Origin: Tardibacter chloracetimidivorans | GTDB lineage: Bacteria > Pseudomonadota > Alphaproteobacteria > Sphingomonadales > Sphingomonadaceae | Assembly (NCBI RefSeq): GCF_001890385.1 | Contig: NZ_CP018221.1 | Span: forward strand, 3,087,501 to 3,151,500 | Reading direction: 5' to 3' | Length of the DNA: 64,000 bases | In this document: positions 26,719 through 34,756 of the stretch, one piece after another | How the letters are laid out: each line of letters starts with the position of its first letter | Numbering within the stretch: position 1 is the first letter of the stretch | Program-made: the position numbers and the translations under genes | Notes under the pieces: generated by a model | Told to the model about the DNA's origin: nothing | The model's input: only the letters and a program-made list of their open reading frames with translations | Databases searched by the model: none

Positions 26719-27686
26719 GATTTGCGAAGCACGTAAACAACATTGTCACCAACGCCGAAAGCATCCGCCAAGCGTGCGATGAGATGATTTACGCCTGTGT
26801 AGCCGATCAACCGGAACATCTTCAGCGCCATCCGTTGGGGAAGGCTTAGTTTTTCACTCCCCCAGAAGGGCGATGCGTGACCTTGCCGGGGGAAGGTCAC
26901 AAGGTGCGCCCATTGATATTCAATCCATGCGGAATTGGTTACGACCCTGACGAATTCCACGTCAAAACCGACTTTAGCTGCCAACCGCTTCATCGAATGC
27001 CGAGTAAAGTAGTTCAGATGATATGGAGCATGCCAGTGTATCCATCGCCGTCCGAACAGCTTTGCTCCCCAGCCGTTAGGGTTCGGGGTGCTGACGATAG
27101 CCTGCCCGCCGGGTTTCAATACCTGATGAACGTTCCGCAAAAGGGCCGCCGGATCAGATGCATGCTCGATCACCTGGTCGAGCGTGACAATATCGAACTT
27201 CTGTGGAGCATAGCAGGCCGCCTCGAACAGGCCCGCCGTAACATTGAGTCCGTGCCGTTGCGCGACGCGTAAAATGTTACGATCGGCCTCGATGCCATGA
27301 GCGTCACATCCCCGCGCCCGATGGTAGCCAAGCGCTTCGCCGAAGCCACATCCAACATCGAGAATCGTTACGTCACGCGGTACCCAGCGGAAAGCGGATG
27401 CCTTCAGCCCGCTCCACCAGACACGTAAACGTCCTTCCTCGCGTGGTGGGGACCATGCTTCCACGTCAAATGAGGAGCGAGGATAGTAGTTAGTATAAAG
27501 ATCACCGATTTCGTCGCCGTTCATTTCCGTGGCCAGACGATGGTGGCCGCAGGATACACATTTAAGCAATGCGTATTCGCCAGGATAACCGTACCGATCA
27601 TCGAACAGCGTCAATTGAGCGCTCAATATAGCGCCGCATTCGCACGGCTGTCGCGTTGATAAGTTCGGGCTATGCATGAACTTCAT
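26715..27686 (-). CDS. Class I SAM methyltransferase with N-terminal zinc ribbon
   Basis: A 323-residue protein. N-terminal Cys15/Cys17 and Cys43/Cys46 (ECGAILS, LKCVSCGHHR) form a ribbon. The SAM motif is VTILDVGCGFGEALGYHRAR and post-I is FDIVTLDQVIEHASDPAALL. The C-terminal part contains PNPNGWGAKLFGRRWIHWHA and HLNYFTRHSMKRLAAKVGFD, both typical of this methyltransferase type in polysaccharide loci. It overlaps the FkbM-type gene upstream. Sugar O-methylation is likely; the residue modified is unknown. Confidence 0.88.
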   Translation of the reverse strand: MKFMHSPNLSTRQPCECGAILSAQLTLFDDRYGYPGEYALLKCVSCGHHRLATEMNGDEIGDLYTNYYPRSSFDVEAWSPPREEGRLRVWWSGLKASAFRWVPRDVTILDVGCGFGEALGYHRARGCDAHGIEADRNILRVAQRHGLNVTAGLFEAACYAPQKFDIVTLDQVIEHASDPAALLRNVHQVLKPGGQAIVSTPNPNGWGAKLFGRRWIHWHAPYHLNYFTRHSMKRLAAKVGFDVEFVRVVTNSAWIEYQWAHLVTFPRQGHASPFWGSEKLSLPQRMALKMFRLIGYTGVNHLIARLADAFGVGDNVVYVLRKS

Positions 27687-28474
27687 TTCTCAAAGAAAAC
27701 ATTGTAGTATATGTTGTGATGCGCCTCTTCAAATGGCCGCTTCTTTCCATTTGCGATTACACTAGCTTTGTATCCATAAAAGCTCATTATAGAAACTATA
27801 TCTCCTATGGATGTGTCAAACATTCTCAAATTCTGGTCGTATAGCTCAATCATTACCATTCTTGGACTAAAACGAGAATCAGAAAAGATATTACTGGCTC
27901 CTTTCAATACCTTCATTTCTGCACCTTCAACGTCAATTTTCAATATATTAGGGATGCAGGAATTCTGGCTGCAGAAATCTTCTATGGATATTGTTTGAAC
28001 GGAAACGGTTTCGAAGACGCCCTTTCGACGAGTGTCTATCAGAGAAGAGTACGCGCTATCTTCCGCGATAGAAAACGACTCAGTTCCTGATTTGTCGCTA
28101 ATGCAACTTTCAAAAACAGATAAATTGGTTACCCTGTTAATTCTAGACGATGCAAGAATTAGAGAGTAATTTAAAGGTATAGGTTCAAAAGCAAATATAT
28201 TTGCTTTTGGGAAAGATCTCGCAAGAGGAATTGAATATGCCCCGACATTTGCACCAATATCAAATATAGAGTCATCAGATCTTATAGTGGAAAAGAAGTA
28301 TTTTAAGTCATCTAGCTCAAAACTTCCAAGAGCCATGCTTTGGCCAACGTCCTCTCTGGCCTTTACAAGTATTCGGGTGCCAAGAAAATCCACTTGAACA
28401 ATTTCTGGGCCGAGTCGTAGCCGCCTGCGGCGCAAATGATTGGCAAAGTTGCGTGGATTCAAAAGAGACATCAT
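27683..28474 (-). CDS. FkbM-family methyltransferase
   Basis: A 263-residue protein with the FkbM pattern: SIFDIGANVGAYSIPLARSF, IFAFEPIPLNYSLI, NILKIDVEGAEMKVLKGASN and a late MVMIELYD. FkbM enzymes O-methylate sugars or polyketides. This is the most AT-rich gene of the operon, with codons such as ATA and TTA that neighbours avoid, a sign of acquisition from another source. It begins four bases after the flippase gene and overlaps the next methyltransferase. Confidence 0.92.
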   Translation of the reverse strand: MMSLLNPRNFANHLRRRRLRLGPEIVQVDFLGTRILVKAREDVGQSMALGSFELDDLKYFFSTIRSDDSIFDIGANVGAYSIPLARSFPKANIFAFEPIPLNYSLILASSRINRVTNLSVFESCISDKSGTESFSIAEDSAYSSLIDTRRKGVFETVSVQTISIEDFCSQNSCIPNILKIDVEGAEMKVLKGASNIFSDSRFSPRMVMIELYDQNLRMFDTSIGDIVSIMSFYGYKASVIANGKKRPFEEAHHNIYYNVFFEK

Positions 28475-28478
28475 GGGG

Positions 28479-29813
28479 TTATCTGACCTGGCTTCTCACG
28501 GTTGAGGCATTAATCACAGCACGCAAGAGGCGTGCGGGAGCGGCGACGGCATTGAGCATCATAAAAAAGTTTCCGCGCCCTCTCCTGAAGGCTAACTGGA
28601 TGGGCAATATGCCGATCTGCGTTGCCAGAGTCGCCCACGCGGCTCCGACTGCTCCATATCTCGGTATGAACAGAAAGTTCAGCGAGATGTTCGTAGCCGC
28701 GCCTGCCAGAGTATAATATAAGCCATACTTCTGCAGGCCTTCGGCCAGCAGCCAGCGACCGTGCACATAGGACATTGCTACGGCTATGCCAGCCCATATC
28801 TGGATGGAAAGAATGACCGCTGACTGAGCGTATTCCTGTCCATAAAGCAGCGGAATCAGCCTCTGGGCAGAGAGGCTCACGAGCACCGCCACCGCAAGGC
28901 CGAGCCACGCCATGCCGTCGTAAAGCCCCTGAGTATAGCGCTGATAGGTGGTCGGATCCGCCGTCCGCTTCTCAAGCATACGCGGAAATGCGGCACCGGT
29001 GATCGCCATGGGAATAAAATACCATACCTCGGCAACCCGGAGCGCGGCTGAGAATACGCCGACCGCATGATCGTCCAGCATCGTTGCCAGCATGATCTGG
29101 TCGATCCGCATATAAGTCATCACCGCGAAGCCGGAGAGAAGGAGAGGCCAACTCTGCCCCAGCAATCGCCTTGCCAAAGGAAGTGAGATCGACCAGGGGG
29201 CGTGCATCCGGTCTCGCCGGTAGGCAAAGGCCAGAAGACAAGCAGCAAGCGCGGCCTCTACCGCCAGGGATAGGCCGAACCACGCAATCGGGGCACCCAT
29301 GGCCAGCAGGAGCAGGCGCAGGATTGATGTAACCAGAAAAGCCACGTTCGCGGCTATCACCGCCGCCCGCGCCCTCATCTCCGCCTGAAAATGATACTCG
29401 ATGATCTGGGAACCCTGGAACACCAGTGTAAGGGAATTAAGGGCGACGAGAAGTGTCGCCAGATCAAACGCTCCTCTGATCCCGAAGGCCGCCGCAACCG
29501 CCGCCATGGCGGCAATGGTCGCTGCGGTCAGCCTCATTGCCAGGGCGGTTCCCAATATGCGCCCGGCATTGACCTTATCTGTCACAAGCTCACGGACGAT
29601 GATCCCGTCCATCCCGAGCACTGCGAACACGCCGAATAGCGCGACGAACGCAGAGGCGAAGTTCCAGACGCCGAAGCCCTCCGGGCCAAAATGCCGAGCA
29701 AGCCAGATCGTGATGATCAGATTGAGGCCGAGACGCACAACCTTGTCCCCGATCAGCCAGGCCGAATTGACAGCGAGGCTGTGCTGATCACGGTTCTTCA
29801 AGTTCGCGTCCAT
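28479..29813 (-). CDS. Wzx-like oligosaccharide flippase (MATE/MOP superfamily)
   Basis: A 444-residue protein with about twelve to fourteen membrane helices. The opening SLAVNSAWLIGDKVVRLGLN with LARHFGPEGFGVWNFASAFV is the usual start of Wzx proteins in the polysaccharide-synthesis branch. It would move the lipid-linked repeat unit across the inner membrane before EpsG-like polymerisation. It lies 50 bases after gmd in the same direction. A second, unrelated flippase is encoded at 58375-59760. Confidence 0.9.
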   Translation of the reverse strand: MDANLKNRDQHSLAVNSAWLIGDKVVRLGLNLIITIWLARHFGPEGFGVWNFASAFVALFGVFAVLGMDGIIVRELVTDKVNAGRILGTALAMRLTAATIAAMAAVAAAFGIRGAFDLATLLVALNSLTLVFQGSQIIEYHFQAEMRARAAVIAANVAFLVTSILRLLLLAMGAPIAWFGLSLAVEAALAACLLAFAYRRDRMHAPWSISLPLARRLLGQSWPLLLSGFAVMTYMRIDQIMLATMLDDHAVGVFSAALRVAEVWYFIPMAITGAAFPRMLEKRTADPTTYQRYTQGLYDGMAWLGLAVAVLVSLSAQRLIPLLYGQEYAQSAVILSIQIWAGIAVAMSYVHGRWLLAEGLQKYGLYYTLAGAATNISLNFLFIPRYGAVGAAWATLATQIGILPIQLAFRRGRGNFFMMLNAVAAPARLLRAVINASTVRSQVR

Positions 29814-29863
29814 ATTGAAAGCCGCATCAAAAGAAACGCCGCGCCAAGCGAAGGCGCGATTGG

Positions 29864-30982
29864 CTATTCGTGATAGTCATAGGCTCGGAAGCCGGCCTGT
29901 TTGACAAGCGTATCGCGCTCGGCCGCGGTATAATCTGCAGCGACCATCTCGCTTACCAGTTCGCGTAGCGAAACCCTAGGTTCCCAGCCCAGCTTCGCTT
30001 TCGCTTTAGATGGGTCGCCCAGCAATGTTTCCACCTCGGTCGGGCGGTAATAGCGCGGATCGACCCGCAGGATGACCTGGCCAGGTTTCACAATCGCCTT
30101 GTCGCCCGAAACTGTGGCGATCACGCCGACTTCTTTTTCCCCTTCTCCTTCAAACGCGATCGTTATACCAAGCTCTGCCGCCGCCAGTTCCACGAACTGG
30201 CGGACGCTGTATTGCACACCAGTGGCTATGACGAAATCGTCCGGCTCGTCTTGCTGCAGCATCAGCCACTGCATTTCGACATAGTCGCGGGCATGTCCCC
30301 AGTCTCGTAGTGCGGACAGGTTGCCGAGGTAGAGGCAGTCCTGAAGCCCAAGCGCAATGCGTGCGATCGCGCGCGTAATCTTGCGCGTGACGAAGGTCTC
30401 GCCCCGTAGCGGACTTTCGTGGTTGAACAATATACCGTTGCAGGCATACATCCCATAAGCTTCGCGATAGTTCACGGTAATCCAGTAACCATAGAGCTTC
30501 GCCACCGCATATGGGCTGCGGGGGTAAAATGGTGTCTGTTCGGTCTGGGGCACTTCCCGAACCAAGCCGTAAAGCTCCGACGTCGACGCCTGATAAAAGC
30601 GCGTCTTCTTCTCTAAGCCGAGAATCCGGATCGCCTCAAGGATACGAAGCGTGCCGATCGCGTCGGCGTTCGCGGTATATTCAGGCGTCTCGAAGCTCAC
30701 CGCGACATGGCTCATTGCCGCAAGATTATAGATTTCGTCCGGCTGGACCTGCTGGATGAGGCGGATCAGGTTGGTGCTGTCGGTCAGGTCACCATAATGA
30801 AGAACGAAGCGCTGATCATCGACATGGGGGTCCTGGTAGAGGTGGTCGATGCGATCGGTATTGAAAAGCGAGGCTCGACGCTTGACGCCGTGAACTTCAT
30901 ATCCCTTCGACAACAGCAACTCAGATAGATAGGCCCCGTCCTGACCGGTGACACCCGTAATCAGAGCGCGCTTTCTTGACAT
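29864..30982 (-). CDS. gmd: GDP-mannose 4,6-dehydratase
   Basis: A 372-residue extended SDR that makes GDP-4-keto-6-deoxy-D-mannose, the substrate of Fcl (14122) and possibly of other enzymes. Seen are [37 protein letters not shown], the YxxxK pair in [13 protein letters not shown], and [20 protein letters not shown], all diagnostic of Gmd. The ATG at 30982 is preferred because GGGG sits seven bases upstream; an ATG at 30988 is possible. It heads the long minus-strand operon, so its promoter region (30990-31250) likely drives the whole cluster. Confidence 0.97.
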   Translation of the reverse strand: MSRKRALITGVTGQDGAYLSELLLSKGYEVHGVKRRASLFNTDRIDHLYQDPHVDDQRFVLHYGDLTDSTNLIRLIQQVQPDEIYNLAAMSHVAVSFETPEYTANADAIGTLRILEAIRILGLEKKTRFYQASTSELYGLVREVPQTEQTPFYPRSPYAVAKLYGYWITVNYREAYGMYACNGILFNHESPLRGETFVTRKITRAIARIALGLQDCLYLGNLSALRDWGHARDYVEMQWLMLQQDEPDDFVIATGVQYSVRQFVELAAAELGITIAFEGEGEKEVGVIATVSGDKAIVKPGQVILRVDPRYYRPTEVETLLGDPSKAKAKLGWEPRVSLRELVSEMVAADYTAAERDTLVKQAGFRAYDYHE

Positions 30983-31086
30983 GATCATCCCCAGCAGTTT
31001 GGAGGCCGTCTTTGCGCTAAGATGGCTGATGCTGCAAGTGGCAGGAAGCCAAGAGCTTTCGTGACATGTATTGGGATCTACCTGCT

Positions 31087-31105
31087 GGTACCGCACCGGT
31101 ACCGC
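31087..31105. repeat. Short direct repeat GGTACCGC in gmd upstream region
   Basis: GGTACCGC occurs at 31087-31094 and again at 31098-31105, three bases apart, about 105 bases before the gmd start. It may be part of a regulatory site of the polysaccharide operon or chance. Confidence 0.3.
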
Positions 31106-31154
31106 AAGCGTCTAAAGTTCTTTCTTCGTTCCGCGGCATTTCGTCCTACGCCGT

Positions 31155-31174
31155 CTAAAAACCGCGGTTTTTAG
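31155..31174. promoter_or_regulatory. Perfect 20-bp palindrome upstream of the gmd operon
   Basis: CTAAAAACCGCGGTTTTTAG is its own reverse complement over 20 bases and has no loop, so it looks more like a protein-binding site than a terminator. It lies about 170 bases upstream of gmd and 80 bases past the end of the acyl-CoA regulator gene, which ends at 31253. The two genes read in the same direction, so it could also lie in the readthrough region between them. Confidence 0.5.
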
Positions 31175-31252
31175 TGCACATAGACACAATGGCATTGTTC
31201 AGCGCGTCCGTCCGTCCCGGTAGTGAAGCGTCACTATTCTGGCCGGTCCCCA

Positions 31253-32683
31253 TCAGTCATCCGCAAAGCCATAGGGCGTGTCGGCCCGGCGATAGTCGTC
31301 CGGCATCACCTGCCGCCCGATCGGCGGGGCGGAGCGGGCGCCGCACTCCGTCCGGTGGCACAGGCTGCATGTCGCGCCGATCGGAGTCGCGGCCTGCGCG
31401 GCGGCGGGCTGGCCGCTCGTGTGGACGAGGCGGTGGGCGTGTTCGGCCGCGCACACCAGCGCCACGGCCCGTTCCACCTTGGGCGCGCCATAGGCCCCGC
31501 CGCCCGATGTCACCGTTCGCGCGATCGAGAAATAGCGCTCGCCGTCGGGCAGTTCCAGCCATTGGGTGACGATCTCGCCCGGGGTGCGGAACACCTGATG
31601 GACCGACCACAAAGGGCAGCCGCCGCCGTGCCGGGCAAAGGGAAAGCCCGCCCCGTCCAGCCGTTTCGAGACATTGCCGGCCGGGTCCACCTTGATGAAG
31701 AAGAAGGGCACCCGCTCGTGGCCGGGCTTTTGCAGGGTCGTCAGTCGATGGGCCGTCTGCTCGAAGCTTGTCCCGAACTGCCTGGAGATCGCCTCCACGT
31801 CATAACGGCGCGCCTCCACCGCCCTGGCGAAGGGCGCATAGGGCATGATCATCGCGGCCGCCGCATAGTTGGCGAGCGCCCGCCTCGCCAGCCTTTCGCC
31901 GTTATCCGTGGTGAAGCTGCCGTCCTTCAGCGCTTTCTCCACATCCTGGCGCATTTCGAGATAGACGAGCTGGAGCGCGAGCTGGAACTTCTGGCCGGCT
32001 CCGTCCAGCGCCTCGCTCAACAGCACGGCCCGCCCGTGCCGATCCAGCCGCCTGATCGATCCGGCCATCACTTCAAGCGGCAGCCGCCGCACCTTAAGTT
32101 CATGCCGCGCCTCGATATAGGGAGCAAAGCCGCCGGCCTCGGCGACGGTGGCGGCCAGCGCCTCGGCCGCCTCGTCAAGCGCGGGAAAGCTGTTGCGCCG
32201 CGCGGTCAGGAACCGCCGGGCCTCGGCCACGGCATCCGTCCGGCGGGCATTGCCGTCTCCCCCCCGCGGGGTTTCGGCATCGCGATCCGCAAGCGCGAGC
32301 TGCTCCTCCTGATAGGCGGTGTAGAGGCGCAGGAAAGCCTCCGTCATGCCCGGAAAGTTGGTGGCGACGTCCTCGCTCTGCAGCTTGGGCAGGTCCAGGT
32401 CGGTGAACATCGGATCGCGAAGGGCCGCCTGCAGCCGCGCGGCATATTCGGTGGCCCCGTCTCCCGCCAGATCGGCCATGTCGATCCGGTACGTCCGCGC
32501 CAGCCGCAGCAGCATGTCGGCCGTCAGCGGCCGCTGGTTGCGCTCCAACAGCGCGATATAGGAGGGTGATATGTCCAGATCGCCGGCCATGTCGGCTTGG
32601 GTCAGGCCCAGGTCGCGCCGCAGCCGCCTGAGGCGGGGGCCCATATAAACCGCACGTTCGCCGGCCATGACAAGTTCATCCAT
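31253..32683 (-). CDS. XRE-type short-chain fatty acyl-CoA regulator (RamB/PrpR-like)
   Basis: A 476-residue regulator. An N-terminal HTH (residues about 10-75; RRLRRDLGLTQADMAGDLDI with SPSYIALLERNQRPLTADML) is followed by an ImmA/IrrE-like middle domain and a C-terminal domain with a Cys-rich end (CSLCHRTECGARSAPP). This layout is that of RamB-like regulators that sense short-chain acyl-CoA and control the glyoxylate and acetate genes. It is divergent from aceA, 130 bases apart, with TTACAA/TTGTAA half-sites between. The ATG at 32683 is preferred; Met at 32668 is also possible. A longer frame upstream would run into the aceA promoter. Confidence 0.88.
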   Translation of the reverse strand: MDELVMAGERAVYMGPRLRRLRRDLGLTQADMAGDLDISPSYIALLERNQRPLTADMLLRLARTYRIDMADLAGDGATEYAARLQAALRDPMFTDLDLPKLQSEDVATNFPGMTEAFLRLYTAYQEEQLALADRDAETPRGGDGNARRTDAVAEARRFLTARRNSFPALDEAAEALAATVAEAGGFAPYIEARHELKVRRLPLEVMAGSIRRLDRHGRAVLLSEALDGAGQKFQLALQLVYLEMRQDVEKALKDGSFTTDNGERLARRALANYAAAAMIMPYAPFARAVEARRYDVEAISRQFGTSFEQTAHRLTTLQKPGHERVPFFFIKVDPAGNVSKRLDGAGFPFARHGGGCPLWSVHQVFRTPGEIVTQWLELPDGERYFSIARTVTSGGGAYGAPKVERAVALVCAAEHAHRLVHTSGQPAAAQAATPIGATCSLCHRTECGARSAPPIGRQVMPDDYRRADTPYGFADD

Positions 32684-32706
32684 TCCGTTGTGCAGGCAAT
32701 ACAACA

Positions 32707-32735
32707 TTACAAGATCGTTTTGTAAAGTCTTACAA
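32707..32735. promoter_or_regulatory. Array of TTACAA/TTGTAA half-sites between regulator and aceA
   Basis: TTACAA at 32707-32712, TTGTAA at 32720-32725 and TTACAA at 32730-32735 form two overlapping inverted pairs (7- and 4-base spacers). They lie between the divergent regulator and aceA starts, the place where a RamB-like autoregulator would bind. Binding is inferred, not shown. Confidence 0.6.
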
Positions 32736-32813
32736 GTGGACCTCGGCGGCGCTTTCGCCCTCGCGGGCGATGCGCCATCTCCCGGACAGAGTTTGATACC
32801 GGAGGGAAGTTTC

Positions 32814-34406
32814 ATGTCCTACAATGCGCAGATCACCCAGCTTGATGAGCTGATCCGGGGCCATAACGGCGCCTGGGGCGGCATCAGCGCGGAGGCCGTC
32901 GCCCGCATGCGGTTGCAGAACCGGTTCAAGACCGGCCTCGACATCGCGCGCTACACCGCCAAGATCATGCGCCAGGACATGGCTGCCTATGACGCAAATC
33001 CTGCGAACTACACCCAGTCGCTGGGCTGCTGGCACGGCTTTATCGGCCAGCAGAAGATGATCTCCATCAAGAAGCATTTCGGCACCACCAAAAGCAGGTA
33101 TCTTTACCTGTCGGGCTGGATGGTCGCCGCGCTGCGTTCGGAGTTTGGGCCGCTGCCGGACCAGTCGATGCATGAAAAGACCAGTGTTCCCGCGCTGATC
33201 GAGGAACTTTACACCTTCCTCCGCCAGGCCGATGCGCGCGAGCTGGGCATGATCTTCCGCGAGATCGACGCCGCCCGCGCGGCCGGCGACAGCGCGAAGG
33301 AAAGGGAGCTGCTGGACAAGGCCGAGAATTACGAGACCCATGTCGTTCCGATCATCGCCGACATCGACGCCGGCTTCGGTAATGCGGAGGCGACCTATCT
33401 CCTCGCCAAGAAGATGATCGAGGCGGGTGCCTGCGCGCTTCAGATCGAAAATCAGGTGTCGGATGAAAAGCAGTGCGGCCACCAGGATGGCAAGGTCACC
33501 GTTCCGCACGAGGATTTCATCGCGAAGATCCGCGCCTGCCGCTACGCCTTTCTGGAACTGGGCGTCGAGGACGGGATCATCGTCGCGCGCACCGATTCGC
33601 TGGGCGCGGGCCTCACCAAGCAGATCGCCTTCAGCCGCGAGCCGGGCGACCTTGGCGACCAGTACAACAGCTTCCTCGATTGCGAGGAAATCACCGACAT
33701 CGCCAGCGTCAACGGTGACGTCATCATCAACCGCGACGGCAAGCTGATGCGGCCGAAGCGGCTGCCGTCGAACCTCTATCAGTTCCGCGAAGGGACGGGT
33801 GAGGACCGTTGCGTGCTCGATTGCATCACCTCGCTCCAGAATGGCGCGGACCTGCTGTGGATCGAGACGGAAAAGCCGCATGTCGAGCAGATCGCCGGCA
33901 TGGTCGACCGCATCCGCGAGGTCGTTCCCGACGCGAAGCTGGTCTACAACAACTCGCCGTCGTTCAACTGGACGCTCAATTTCCGCCAGCAGGTTTACGA
34001 TCGCTGGGCGAAGGAAGGAAAGGATGTGTCGGGCTTTGAGCGTGACGCGCTGATGAGCGTGATCTACGACAACACCGAGCTGGCGGCCGAGGCGGACGAA
34101 AAGATCCGCACCTTCCAGGCGGATGCGGCGAAGCGCGCGGGCATTTTCCACCACCTCATCACTCTGCCCACCTACCACACGGCGGCGCTGTCGACCGACA
34201 ATCTCGCCAAGGAATATTTCGGTCGGGCCGGTATGCTCGGATATGTCCTCAACGTGCAGCGGCAGGAAATCCGCCAGGGCATCGCCTGCGTGAAGCACCA
34301 GAACATGTCCGGCTCCGACATCGGCGACGACCACAAGGAGTATTTCGCGGGCGAAGCGGCGTTGAAGGCGGGCGGAGCCCATAATACGATGAACCAGTTC
34401 GCATAG
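32814..34406 (+). CDS. aceA: Isocitrate lyase, long (P. aeruginosa-like) form
   Basis: A 530-residue enzyme that cleaves isocitrate to glyoxylate and succinate in the glyoxylate shunt. The length and the active-site motif KQCGH (Lys219-His223, then QDGKVTVPHE) match the long type found in P. aeruginosa, rather than the 430-residue E. coli form with KKCGH. Other conserved blocks: GCWHGFIGQQKMISIKKHFG, PIIADIDAGFGNAEATYLL, RTDSLGAGL and YNNSPSFNW. A GGAGGG site seven bases before the ATG at 32814 fixes the start. Regulated probably by the divergent RamB-like protein. No malate synthase gene is in the window. Confidence 0.97.
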   Translation: MSYNAQITQLDELIRGHNGAWGGISAEAVARMRLQNRFKTGLDIARYTAKIMRQDMAAYDANPANYTQSLGCWHGFIGQQKMISIKKHFGTTKSRYLYLSGWMVAALRSEFGPLPDQSMHEKTSVPALIEELYTFLRQADARELGMIFREIDAARAAGDSAKERELLDKAENYETHVVPIIADIDAGFGNAEATYLLAKKMIEAGACALQIENQVSDEKQCGHQDGKVTVPHEDFIAKIRACRYAFLELGVEDGIIVARTDSLGAGLTKQIAFSREPGDLGDQYNSFLDCEEITDIASVNGDVIINRDGKLMRPKRLPSNLYQFREGTGEDRCVLDCITSLQNGADLLWIETEKPHVEQIAGMVDRIREVVPDAKLVYNNSPSFNWTLNFRQQVYDRWAKEGKDVSGFERDALMSVIYDNTELAAEADEKIRTFQADAAKRAGIFHHLITLPTYHTAALSTDNLAKEYFGRAGMLGYVLNVQRQEIRQGIACVKHQNMSGSDIGDDHKEYFAGEAALKAGGAHNTMNQFA

Positions 34407-34429
34407 GCGCGACCAGCAGGAGACCTGAC

Positions 34430-34603
34430 ATGGCACAGCACGAAGCCGCCACTCCCGAACCGGCGCGTGCCCGGGCGGTGTTTTCGACCGAGGACTTCCA
34501 GCTCCTCCGCACGGCGGTGATGCACTATCTCAAAGAGATCGAGGATCAGCCTGAATCGACCAAGTACAGCAATCTCTACCACCGGCTTGGTCGCCTCTGC
34601 TGA
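34430..34603 (+). CDS. Small hypothetical protein downstream of aceA
   Basis: A 57-residue ORF begins 23 bases after aceA with an AGGAG site seven bases before its ATG. The product is soluble: an Ala/Pro-rich N-terminus, then RAVFSTEDFQLLRTAVMHYL and ESTKYSNLYHRLGRLC, which reads as an amphipathic helix pair with a C-terminal Cys. A strong terminator follows 25 bases after the stop, so it is co-transcribed with aceA. I do not recognise a family; a regulatory or stabilising role for isocitrate lyase is only a guess from position. Confidence 0.75.
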   Translation: MAQHEAATPEPARARAVFSTEDFQLLRTAVMHYLKEIEDQPESTKYSNLYHRLGRLC

Positions 34604-34628
34604 GGCAGGGCAGGGAGAGGATCCGGGG

Positions 34629-34662
34629 AAGGGGCGGCCGCAAAAGCCGCCCCTTTTCCTTT
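34629..34662 (+). terminator. Rho-independent terminator of the aceA operon
   Basis: A 10-bp stem AAGGGGCGGC / GCCGCCCCTT encloses a 7-base loop, followed by TTTTCCTTT. It lies 25 bases after the stop of the small ORF downstream of aceA. Confidence 0.88.
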
Positions 34663-34756
34663 GGGCCGACGAACGCCGCCAGACCTTCAGGCGATATGCG
34701 GGTCAGGGCCATTCCCCCGCTGGCGTCGGCCGCCATTCGCCGCTAATCGGCTGGCT

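Noticed and set aside
31223-32569. A 448-codon + strand frame antisense to the acyl-CoA regulator
   Set aside because: Low-complexity Arg/Gly/His-rich translation without any family pattern; the regulator has a clear HTH on the opposite strand.
33468-33482. KQCGH in isocitrate lyase as a mutated KKCGH active site
   Set aside because: KQCGH is the normal form in the long, P. aeruginosa-type isocitrate lyases that this 530-residue protein resembles.
32730-34436. A long minus-strand open frame (over 560 codons) antisense to aceA
   Set aside because: It has no recognisable domain, its composition mirrors third-position bias of aceA, and aceA is unambiguous. It is a shadow of a high-GC gene.
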